Shown: positions 15,222-20,054 of the stretch, piece after piece
How positions within the stretch are numbered: the first letter of the stretch is position 1
Layout: every line of letters starts with the position of its first letter
Source of the DNA: a virus
Virus record (IMG/VR): IMGVR_UViG_3300042386_000133
Coordinates: 1-50,198 of that record
Direction: 5' to 3' (one strand)
DNA: 50,198 nucleotides
Translations under genes and position numbers: made by a program
Notes under the pieces: generated by a model
Seen by the model: only the letters and a program-made list of their open reading frames with translations
Told to the model about the DNA's origin: nothing
The model's database searches: none

Positions 15222-15326
15222 TTAATTACTAGAAAGCATATGAATATCGGAAATTATAAAACCTATCATGATTGTTATTCCAAAGAAACAAACAATCTTT
15301 ATGATGGCGCTAGTCTTATGATCCAT
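15222..15326 (-). CDS. Small membrane peptide (34 aa)
   Basis: Short leftward frame between tRNA-Gln and tRNA-Gly: ATG 15326 with AAAGGA 9 bases upstream, stop at 15222 two bases before the tRNA. The peptide has a central segment IVCFFGITIMIGFIIS long enough for one membrane span. No family recognised. Confidence 0.45.
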   Translation of the reverse strand: MDHKTSAIIKIVCFFGITIMIGFIISDIHMLSSN

Positions 15327-15343
15327 AATATATATCCTTTAGA

Positions 15344-15418
15344 TGGCTGGGAAACCTGGACTCGAACCAAGATTAACGGAGTCAGAGTCCGTGGTTTTAC
15401 CGATTAAACTATTTCCCA
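15344..15418 (-). tRNA. tRNA-Gln (CTG)
   Basis: TGGGAAA acceptor, anticodon loop CTCTGAC, T loop TTCGAGT, encoded CCA. One of two Gln tRNAs. Confidence 0.9.
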
Positions 15419-15419
15419 A

Positions 15420-15495
15420 TGGTGCTGGCAGAAGGAATCGAACCCTCGACCTGATGCTTACAAGGCAACTGCTCTACCGTCTGAGCTATACCAGC
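15420..15495 (-). tRNA. tRNA-Thr (TGT)
   Basis: GCTGGTA acceptor, anticodon loop CTTGTAA, T loop TTCGATT, encoded CCA. Confidence 0.92.
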
Positions 15496-15502
15496 ATTAA
15501 TC

Positions 15503-15922
15503 TTAATACGCAGGAACTAAACAACTCTGAACCAGATCTGCTCCGCCAAATAACTGACCAAACAAATCATAAGGATCAACATACATTGCACAGTTTCCAG
15601 CAGCGGCCACAGGAACATTAGTTGGATATCCCGGAGGCGAATAGATGTTAGATGCTTCTGGAGTTGGAACGTAGTTATAAACAGGAACCAACGGTGCAGG
15701 CTGAACAGGAACTGCTACAGGAACTGCAATCGTAGAACTAATTGGTCCTGGACCAGCTGGAACATACTCAACTGCAACAGGAACTTGAACAGTCTTTACT
15801 ACCTTCTTAACAACTGGCTTCTGAACATTGATGTTACAGTTGTTACAATAATCAATGTTATAATTGCCAGCAAAAGCAGGAGTTGCAAAAACAAGAGCCA
15901 ACGCTAATGCTAACTTTTTCAT
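15503..15922 (-). CDS. Exported Pro/Val-rich protein
   Basis: 139 residues from ATG 15922: signal peptide MKKLALALALVFATPAFA, then a mature part with CNNC and long Pro/Val-rich stretches (VPVAVPVQPAPLVPVY) and a C-terminal pair of Cys. It follows the Gly/Tyr-rich exported protein by one base and should share its late promoter at 16258. Likely periplasmic or outer-membrane-associated during late infection; no family recognised. Confidence 0.6.
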   Translation of the reverse strand: MKKLALALALVFATPAFAGNYNIDYCNNCNINVQKPVVKKVVKTVQVPVAVEYVPAGPGPISSTIAVPVAVPVQPAPLVPVYNYVPTPEASNIYSPPGYPTNVPVAAAGNCAMYVDPYDLFGQLFGGADLVQSCLVPAY

Positions 15923-15923
15923 C

Positions 15924-16211
15924 TTAGTATCCGTAGTAATAATAACGAGGACGATTGTAGTAGTAAGCCGGAGGAGCATATGGTGCGTAATAACCACCAC
16001 CATAAGGATATCCGTAACCACCGTAACCATAACCCTGCGAAGCAATTGCTCCACCAATTACACCACCAAGAATAGCAGCACCAGCCATGGCACCATACGC
16101 TGCGCCATAACCGTATCCGTAACCACCATAGCCATAACCCCATGCATTGGCTGGCTGAGAAGCAGTAGTAATACCAAGAACTAACAGTAATGCAACAGCG
16201 AACTTTTTCAT
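15924..16211 (-). CDS. Exported Gly/Tyr-rich protein
   Basis: 95 residues from ATG 16211 (TATGGAGATCGAA gives the ribosome site): signal peptide MKKFAVALLLVLGITTASQP with ANA, then repeated GYGYGGYG units, a glycine-zipper-like core AAILGGVIGGAIAS and a Tyr-rich end. Glycine zippers occur in outer membrane proteins and pore formers. A late promoter lies 47 bases upstream. Role unknown; envelope modification or lysis are guesses. Confidence 0.65.
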   Translation of the reverse strand: MKKFAVALLLVLGITTASQPANAWGYGYGGYGYGYGAAYGAMAGAAILGGVIGGAIASQGYGYGGYGYPYGGGYYAPYAPPAYYYNRPRYYYYGY

Positions 16212-16257
16212 TTCGATCTCCATAAAGGAGCGGACTAACCTTAGATCCGCACGAGTC

Positions 16258-16265
16258 TATTTATA
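16258..16265 (-). promoter_or_regulatory. T4-type late promoter
   Basis: Exact TATAAATA on the minus strand, 47 bases upstream of the Gly/Tyr-rich exported protein. The leader can form a 5 bp hairpin GCGGA/TCCGC before the ribosome site. Confidence 0.8.
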
Positions 16266-16281
16266 GCGACCAACCTAATTC

Positions 16282-16356
16282 TGGCTGGAATGGCAGGATT
16301 CGAACCTGCGACCAAGTGATTAACAGTCACCTGCGCTACCGCTGCGCCACATTCCA
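16282..16356 (-). tRNA. tRNA-Asn (GTT)
   Basis: TGGAATG acceptor, anticodon loop CTGTTAA, T loop TTCGAAT, encoded CCA. Confidence 0.92.
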
Positions 16357-16533
16357 ATATAAGAATATAAATCCACCGATAGTCAAGACAAAAAAGATAA
16401 TACTCCAACATATATCGTTGATAATATCTTTCTTTACTTGACACATAACTCGATCGCATCCAATAGGATAACTACGAGTCACTCTCGAACATTCTTTACA
16501 TACATAGTAGTTGGGGAAGTTCATATCATTCAT
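16336..16533 (-). CDS. Possible small Cys/membrane protein
   Basis: 65 residues: N-terminal CKEC and CDRVMC possible zinc ligands, then a membrane segment WSIIFFVLTIGGFIFLYW. It starts 2 bases after a late promoter and has no ribosome site, and its last six codons lie inside tRNA-Asn. Coding is doubtful; a leaderless late mRNA is the only way I see for it to be translated. Confidence 0.3.
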   Translation of the reverse strand: MNDMNFPNYYVCKECSRVTRSYPIGCDRVMCQVKKDIINDICWSIIFFVLTIGGFIFLYWNVAQR

Positions 16534-16535
16534 CG

Positions 16536-16543
16536 TATTTATA
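16536..16543 (-). promoter_or_regulatory. T4-type late promoter
   Basis: Exact TATAAATA, overlapping by one base the -10 box of an early promoter. It would transcribe tRNA-Asn and the exported protein genes. Confidence 0.6.
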
Positions 16544-16570
16544 TTCTACCCTAAACCTACCAAAAGTCAA
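16543..16570 (-). promoter_or_regulatory. Early sigma70-like promoter in tRNA cluster
   Basis: TTGACT, 16-base spacer, TAGAAT on the minus strand, in the gap between tRNA-Thr (AGT) and tRNA-Asn. Confidence 0.65.
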
Positions 16571-16578
16571 GTTATTTA

Positions 16579-16654
16579 TGGTGCTGTCGGAGAGAGTCGA
16601 ACTCCCGACCTGATGATTACTAATCAACTGCTCTACCAACTGAGCTACGACAGC
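16579..16654 (-). tRNA. tRNA-Thr (AGT)
   Basis: GCTGTCG acceptor, D stem GCTC/GAGC, anticodon loop TTAGTAA with a T-T mismatch in the stem, T loop TTCGACT, encoded CCA. A at position 34 is unusual for a bacterial Thr tRNA. Confidence 0.85.
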
Positions 16655-16660
16655 ATTAAA

Positions 16661-16734
16661 TGGTACTGGGACTAGGTATCGATCCTAGGCTCCGAGCTCC
16701 ACAAACTCGGGTGCTTCCATTACACTACCCCAGC
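16661..16734 (-). tRNA. tRNA-His (GTG)
   Basis: GCTGGGG acceptor pairing with TCCCAGT, anticodon loop TTGTGGA, encoded ACCA end. No G at -1 and A73, as in one alphaproteobacterial clade. Confidence 0.88.
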
Positions 16735-16737
16735 ATA

Positions 16738-16811
16738 TGGATCGGGGACCTGGACTCGAACCAAGAACGACGGAGCCAAAACCCGTAGTTTTACCATTAA
16801 ACTATCCCCGA
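16738..16811 (-). tRNA. tRNA-Gln (TTG)
   Basis: TCGGGGA/TCCCCGA acceptor, anticodon loop TTTTGGC, T loop TTCGAGT, encoded CCA. Confidence 0.9.
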
Positions 16812-16818
16812 ATAAATT

Positions 16819-16902
16819 TGGTGCCGAGAGTAGGGTTCGAACCTACCGTGCTATAAGCGTCTGATTTACAGTCAGGTGCCCGTCCACTCAGGCGTCCTCG
16901 GC
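16819..16902 (-). tRNA. tRNA-Tyr (GTA)
   Basis: GCCGAGG acceptor, anticodon loop CTGTAAA, long class II variable arm, T loop TTCGAAC, encoded CCA. Confidence 0.92.
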
Positions 16903-16907
16903 ATTAA

Positions 16908-16984
16908 TGGAGCTCCCGGAGAGATTTGAACTCCCAACCCTCGGTTCCGTAGACCGATGCTCTATCCTGTTGAGCTACAGAAGC
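16908..16984 (-). tRNA. tRNA-Arg (ACG)
   Basis: GCTTCTG acceptor, anticodon loop CTACGGA, T loop TTCAAAT, encoded CCA. A34 presumably becomes inosine by host TadA. Only Arg tRNA seen. Confidence 0.9.
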
Positions 16985-16988
16985 ATAT

Positions 16989-17065
16989 TGGTGCCCTTGG
17001 TCAGATTCGAACTGACACTTTGTTGATTTTGAGTCAACTGCCTCTGCCGATTGGGCTACAAGGGC
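16989..17065 (-). tRNA. tRNA-Leu (CAA) with short variable loop
   Basis: GCCCTTG acceptor, anticodon stem GTTGA/TCAAC with loop CTCAAAA, variable loop of only 5 bases, T loop TTCGAAT, encoded CCA. Leu tRNAs normally carry a long variable arm. Confidence 0.85.
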
Positions 17066-17071
17066 ATTATA

Positions 17072-17147
17072 TGGTGCTTCACCTTTGAATCAAACAAAGT
17101 CCTTCTGTTCTTCAGACAGACGTGCGGATCACCTACACCAGCGAAGC
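17072..17147 (-). tRNA. tRNA-Phe (GAA)
   Basis: GCTTCGC acceptor, anticodon loop CTGAAGA, T arm CTTTG-TTTGATT-CAAAG, encoded CCA. Confidence 0.9.
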
Positions 17148-17153
17148 ATTATA

Positions 17154-17249
17154 TGGTTGGTCAGGTAGGAGTTGCACCTACACGTCATCGTTTCAACTAG
17201 TATGCGACGACAGCTGTTACGCCACGGTTACTATTACGTCACTGACCAA
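17154..17249 (-). tRNA. Aberrant tRNA-like gene (96 nt)
   Basis: An 8 bp acceptor TTGGTCAG/CTGACCAA followed by CCA and a T arm GTAGG-TGCAACT-CCTAC are clear. Between them no standard cloverleaf forms: a 3 bp D-like stem ACG/CGT with a loop lacking GG, and a 7 bp hairpin GTCGTCG/CGATGAC with a 14-base loop. No convincing anticodon; an AAC triplet in a weak 6-base loop is one option. It occupies a normal slot in the tRNA array. Confidence 0.5.
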
Positions 17250-17252
17250 TAA

Positions 17253-17329
17253 TGGTGCCCCAGGAGAGATTCGAACTCCCAACCTTTGGTTCCTAAGACC
17301 AACGCCTCTGCCAATTGGGCTAATGGGGC
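17253..17329 (-). tRNA. tRNA-Leu (TAG) with short variable loop
   Basis: GCCCCAT acceptor, anticodon loop CTTAGGA, 5-base variable loop, T loop TTCGAAT, encoded CCA. Like the CAA tRNA it lacks the long arm expected for Leu. Confidence 0.85.
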
Positions 17330-17334
17330 ATAAA

Positions 17335-17410
17335 TGGTAGACGATGACAGGTTCGAACTGCCGACCTTCGCTGTGTAAAAGCGTTGCTCTCCCAACTGAG
17401 CTAATCGTCC
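17335..17410 (-). tRNA. tRNA-Val (TAC)
   Basis: GGACGAT acceptor, anticodon loop TTTACAC, T loop TTCGAAC, encoded CCA. Confidence 0.92.
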
Positions 17411-17414
17411 ATAA

Positions 17415-17493
17415 TGGTCGGGGTAGCAGGATTCGAACCTGCGACCTACTGGTTCCAAACCAGCCACGCTAACCAGACTGCGCTACACCCCGA
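17415..17493 (-). tRNA. tRNA-Pro (TGG)
   Basis: TCGGGGT acceptor, anticodon loop TTTGGAA, T loop TTCGAAT, encoded CCA. Confidence 0.92.
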
Positions 17494-17499
17494 ATATAT

Positions 17500-17575
17500 T
17501 GGATGCGAAGCGTTGGAATTGCACCAACTTCTACTGGTTTATGAGACCAGCGAGATACTATACCTCCCGCCCGCA
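17500..17575 (-). tRNA. tRNA-Met (CAT), atypical D and T loops
   Basis: Anticodon arm CTGGT-CTCATAA-ACCAG is perfect and CCA is encoded, but the D loop GTATAGTAT lacks GG, the T loop is TGCAATT, and the acceptor needs a bulge near its base. These features are shared with the aberrant gene at 17154. Confidence 0.75.
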
Positions 17576-17582
17576 AAACTCT

Positions 17583-17657
17583 TGGTGCTGATAGTTGGAA
17601 TCAAACCAACCTGAAACGCCTTATGAGAGCGCCTCGACATCTTGCCGACCTATCAGC
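17583..17657 (-). tRNA. tRNA-Met or tRNA-Ile2 (CAT)
   Basis: GCTGATA/TATCAGC acceptor, anticodon loop CTCATAA, T arm GTTGG-TTTGATT-CCAAC, encoded CCA. Third CAT tRNA of the window; one may be a lysidine-modified Ile tRNA or the initiator. Confidence 0.85.
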
Positions 17658-17661
17658 GAAA

Positions 17662-17739
17662 TGGCATGGGAGGTAGGATTTGAACCCACGATCATGGTTT
17701 TGGAGACCACTGCTTTAGACCAGACTAAGCTACACCCAT
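17662..17739 (-). tRNA. tRNA-Trp (CCA)
   Basis: ATGGGTG/CTCCCAT acceptor, anticodon loop CTCCAAA, T loop TTCAAAT, encoded CCA. Confidence 0.9.
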
Positions 17740-17741
17740 AT

Positions 17742-17825
17742 TGGCGGAGGATGAAGGAATCGAACCATCAACTTTTCAGTGGCGCTGTTTTCAAGACAGT
17801 GTGTCGCCCAGCGACGCCATCCTCC
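17742..17825 (-). tRNA. tRNA-Ser (TGA)
   Basis: GGAGGAT acceptor, anticodon loop CTTGAAA, class II variable arm, T loop TTCGATT, encoded CCA. Confidence 0.92.
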
Positions 17826-17830
17826 AATTT

Positions 17831-17906
17831 TGGTGGACCAGAGAAGAATCGAACTCCCGACCCTCTGAATGCAAATCAGATGCTCTCCCAACTGAGCTAC
17901 TGGCCC
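17831..17906 (-). tRNA. tRNA-Ala (TGC)
   Basis: GGGCCAG acceptor, anticodon loop TTTGCAT, T loop TTCGATT, encoded CCA. Confidence 0.92.
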
Positions 17907-17910
17907 AAAA

Positions 17911-18073
17911 TGATAATACGCCAACACACTAACATAATGATCGGAGTTTTACCGGAACCTGGATCCCATCGCTTACGCCAGTTTATTAACGTCCGACCCG
18001 TTCACCTTTGCTACTTTACAACACATTACTGTCCACGTTTCGAACCGCAGTCTAGTGTGTTGGCGTATTATCA
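17911..18073 (-). ncRNA. Structured RNA A in the tRNA cluster
   Basis: A 163-base segment closed by a perfect 21 bp stem (17911-17931 with 18053-18073). Inside, on the minus strand, a further helix GGTCGGA/TCCGATC and small hairpins such as CTGG...CCAG can form. It has no convincing open frame and no tRNA shape. It sits between tRNA-Ala and tRNA-Ser where another gene would be expected, so it is probably a processed stable RNA, comparable in place and size to the stable non-tRNA RNAs of T4. Homology to them is not claimed. Confidence 0.65.
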
Positions 18074-18128
18074 AGTATTCTATTTAGTAATATTACCATA
18101 ATTTAACGAACAATTCAACAACTTTTTT

Positions 18129-18219
18129 TGGCGGAGAGTGAGAGATTCGAACTCTCGGTAGACTTTCGCCCACGCTTCGTTAGCAGTGAAGTGCCTTAGA
18201 CCAACTCGGCCAACTCTCC
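18129..18219 (-). tRNA. tRNA-Ser (GCT)
   Basis: GGAGAGT acceptor, anticodon loop CTGCTAA, long variable arm, T loop TTCGAAT, encoded CCA. Confidence 0.92.
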
Positions 18220-18222
18220 AAT

Positions 18223-18315
18223 TGGTAGTCCCAGTAGGATTCGAACCTACACTACTCGGTAATCTGCCGATGCGACCTTATAAGGATCGTGTGCTAACCA
18301 TTACACTATGGGACC
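18223..18315 (-). tRNA. tRNA-Leu (TAA)
   Basis: GGTCCCA acceptor, anticodon stem CGATC/GGTCG with loop CTTATAA, long variable arm containing CGG/CCG, T loop TTCGAAT, encoded CCA. The only Leu tRNA here with a normal long arm. Confidence 0.9.
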
Positions 18316-18316
18316 A

Positions 18317-18478
18317 TTACTCTTCAATACATTTAAAAGCATTACGGATCTCTTTCTTGTGACGAATGTCTCGTTCCTTGTCAAGAAAGTTGAATGCTGT
18401 GCAACATCCACAACGTAGTCTTTTGGTCTTCTTACCTTTTAGGTTTGCCTGACCAACTCTATATGCTGGAGACTTCAT
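18317..18478 (-). CDS. Small Cys-containing basic protein (53 aa)
   Basis: ATG 18478 with AAGGAG 6-7 bases upstream; stop lies one base before tRNA-Leu (TAA). The middle has RLRCGCCTAFNFLDKERDIR and a further Cys near the end, a possible zinc knuckle. It fills the only long gap between tRNAs in this part of the array. No family recognised. Confidence 0.6.
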   Translation of the reverse strand: MKSPAYRVGQANLKGKKTKRLRCGCCTAFNFLDKERDIRHKKEIRNAFKCIEE

Positions 18479-18493
18479 TTGTTTCTCCTTGAA

Positions 18494-18569
18494 TGGCGAC
18501 CCTGATCGGTTTCGATCCGACTACCTCCAACGTGACAGGCTGGCGCTCTCCCGATTGAGCTACAGGGCC
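18494..18569 (-). tRNA. tRNA-Asp (GTC)
   Basis: GGCCCTG acceptor, anticodon loop CTGTCAC, T arm with ATCGAAA, encoded CCA. Confidence 0.9.
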
Positions 18570-18575
18570 AAAACT

Positions 18576-18651
18576 TGGAGGATCCTCAGGGACTCGAACC
18601 CTGAACCTTGAGATTAAAAGTCTCTTGCTCTACCTATTGAGCTAAGGATCC
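18576..18651 (-). tRNA. tRNA-Lys (TTT)
   Basis: GGATCCT acceptor, anticodon loop CTTTTAA, T loop TTCGAGT, encoded CCA. Confidence 0.92.
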
Positions 18652-18658
18652 ATTATAC

Positions 18659-18736
18659 TGGTAGGGCGGATGGGACTCGAACCCACATTGCACAGATTGA
18701 AAGTCTGTTTTCCTAGGCCAATTAGAAGACCGCCCC
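18659..18736 (-). tRNA. tRNA-Glu (TTC)
   Basis: GGGGCGG acceptor, anticodon loop CTTTCAA, T loop TTCGAGT, encoded CCA. Confidence 0.92.
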
Positions 18737-18751
18737 GTAACTTACACACTT

Positions 18752-18780
18752 AATATACCCTGAAAGAGTGACAAAGTCAA
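18752..18780 (-). promoter_or_regulatory. Early sigma70-like promoter for tRNAs
   Basis: TTGACT, 17-base spacer ending GGG, TATATT on the minus strand, placed between tRNA-Lys (CTT) and tRNA-Glu and pointing into the main tRNA array. Confidence 0.75.
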
Positions 18781-18792
18781 CCTCTTTCTGAA

Positions 18793-18868
18793 TGGTAGAC
18801 CGAGAGGGATTCGAACCCACGACAAAGGGATTAAGAGTCCCCTGCTCTACCAACTGAGCTATCGGTCC
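18793..18868 (-). tRNA. tRNA-Lys (CTT)
   Basis: GGACCGA acceptor, anticodon loop CTCTTAA, T loop TTCGAAT, encoded CCA. Confidence 0.92.
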
Positions 18869-18874
18869 ATAAAC

Positions 18875-18948
18875 TGGTGCTTCCTGATGGTATCGATCCA
18901 ACGTCTCTCGATTATCAGTCGAGTGCTCTACCTTTGAGCTAAGGAAGC
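18875..18948 (-). tRNA. tRNA-Ile (GAT)
   Basis: GCTTCCT acceptor, anticodon arm CTCGA-CTGATAA-TCGAG, T loop ATCGATA, encoded CCA. Confidence 0.9.
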
Positions 18949-19089
18949 ATAACACTTAGAAAGATACAGGTTTACTATATCTCGGACGGAGATGGTTGCA
19001 ACCAGAGCCCACGGATAAAGATACAAGGTTTGAGCATCAGTATTTACTGGCGCCTTGCTCGCACGAGCCTGTACCTATCTAAGTGTTAT
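18949..19089 (-). ncRNA. Structured RNA B in the tRNA cluster
   Basis: 141 bases closed by a 22-position stem (18949-18970 with 19068-19089) that on the minus strand has 20 Watson-Crick pairs, one G-U and one U-U. Enclosed are several small hairpins: GCTC-GTGC-GAGC, CAGT-AAAT-ACTG, GGTTGCAACC and ATCTC-CGTCC-GAGAT, giving a multibranched fold. It directly abuts tRNA-Ile and tRNA-Cys, so it is likely cut out of the same precursor. Same architecture as RNA A but little sequence similarity. Confidence 0.65.
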
Positions 19090-19168
19090 TGGAGGGAGTG
19101 ATGGGACTCGAACCCACATAAAAAGGTTTTGCAGACCTTGCCGTAACCAATTCCGGACACACACTCCC
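19090..19168 (-). tRNA. tRNA-Cys (GCA)
   Basis: GGGAGTG/CACTCCC acceptor, anticodon arm AAGGT-CTGCAAA-ACCTT, T loop TTCGAGT, encoded CCA. Confidence 0.92.
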
Positions 19169-19170
19169 AT

Positions 19171-19200
19171 AAAAAAGGCGGCCACTAGGACCGCCCTTTT
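19171..19200 (-). terminator. Rho-independent terminator
   Basis: Minus-strand stem GGCGG/CCGCC (extendable) with a 9-base loop followed by TTTTTT. It ends the gene at 19217 just before the tRNA array begins. Confidence 0.75.
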
Positions 19201-19216
19201 AGTTAGAGATCATTAC

Positions 19217-19969
19217 TCATGATCCAAAAGGGCATTCAGATTTTCGTTCTTCGTTTCTTTTTTTAAGAGAAACCATTTTCCTCCAACCAAACAAAGAACT
19301 TTGCGAATGACTAATTATCTTATCTAATTCATCAGAAGTAACAAGATGATTTTTATGTTCTAATGTTTTATCGCTTAATGGAATAATATGCATCAAAGGC
19401 AATCCTACTGGTATTACATATTCTGCATCTTTTTTAGGAAGCATTATATTTATATTTGTTCCTGTATTCCATGTAAAATTTACCACTCCTGGTACTATTT
19501 TAAAATCATAATCTTCTAAAGACCAAGAAGATTCTACAAATAAAAATTGAACACCAGTTTTTTCTTTAAAATGCCAAGGACTAGCCAATTTAATATGATG
19601 GTAATTTTTAAAACCTTTACCATATTGTTCTCTATTATGTTCTGCTGGGCGTTCACCTGTGGTGCAATAATATTTATAATTGTCTTTTGTTATTTTTATA
19701 GCCAGATCTGTCCAATTTTCTATTACTAATCCTTTTTTATAAAACTCAAGAAACCCATAACAGTTTCTCATATTAGAGATTGTTTTATGATTAGGTACAT
19801 ACAATTGATCAGGTGTTTCAACAAAATCTATTTTTGATCTTGGTAATTGCTTCCACCAATCTGGTAAAGTTTTTGAAGACTTGACAACAGGTGTGTTCTC
19901 AAATACCATAGATTGTTTTGTGAAACAATCTATGTGAATTCTAGGAGTTCTGTGAAAAAAAGAAAACAT
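19217..19969 (-). CDS. Hypothetical protein (250 aa)
   Basis: From ATG 19969, preceded by GAGGA at 7 bases; the frame extends upstream to a GTG at 20011 inside a hairpin, which is unlikely to be used. Contains TLPDWWKQLP near the N terminus, PAEHNREQYG and GLPLMHIIPL, and a basic C-terminal tail ending in CPFGS. I believe related proteins occur in T4-like phages of non-enteric hosts but cannot name a family. The leader carries two mutually exclusive hairpins (19992-20047). Confidence 0.65.
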   Translation of the reverse strand: MFSFFHRTPRIHIDCFTKQSMVFENTPVVKSSKTLPDWWKQLPRSKIDFVETPDQLYVPNHKTISNMRNCYGFLEFYKKGLVIENWTDLAIKITKDNYKYYCTTGERPAEHNREQYGKGFKNYHHIKLASPWHFKEKTGVQFLFVESSWSLEDYDFKIVPGVVNFTWNTGTNINIMLPKKDAEYVIPVGLPLMHIIPLSDKTLEHKNHLVTSDELDKIISHSQSSLFGWRKMVSLKKRNEERKSECPFGS

Positions 19970-19991
19970 AACCAAATCCTCGTCGCAATAA

Positions 19992-20047
19992 TTGTCTCTT
20001 GATAAGAACACTCAATGCACTTATCAAGAGACAACCGAAGTTGTCTC
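19992..20047 (-). promoter_or_regulatory. Two mutually exclusive hairpins in a leader
   Basis: Minus-strand order: GAGACAAC (20047-20040), TTCG loop, GTTGTCTC (20035-20028), then CTTGATAAG-type sequence, and a second GAGACAA copy (19998-19992). The middle TTGTCTC can pair with the upstream copy, giving an 8 bp C(UUCG)G hairpin, or with the downstream copy within a perfect 15 bp stem (20020-20034 with 19992-20006). No T run follows, so neither is a plain terminator. Confidence 0.6.
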
Positions 20048-20054
20048 AAGATTT

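Noticed and set aside
15503-16057. Longer start of the Pro/Val-rich protein at 16057
   Set aside because: Would add a Val/Ile/Thr-rich stretch that is the other-frame reading of the neighbouring Gly/Tyr gene; the signal peptide begins at 15922.
17154-17249. tRNA-Sec or tmRNA interpretation of the aberrant tRNA
   Set aside because: The 8 bp acceptor fits tRNA-Sec but there is no TCA anticodon or six-pair D stem, and it is far too short for tmRNA with no tag frame.
17911-18073. RNA A as an inverted repeat pair of an insertion sequence
   Set aside because: Only 121 bases between the repeats, no transposase frame and no target duplication.
17122-18101. Several open frames across the tRNA array on both strands (for example at 17122, 17234, 17414, 17595, 17730 and 17741)
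   Set aside because: They are translations of tRNA genes; peptides such as GFEPATYWFQ are well-known artefacts of reading tRNA antisense.
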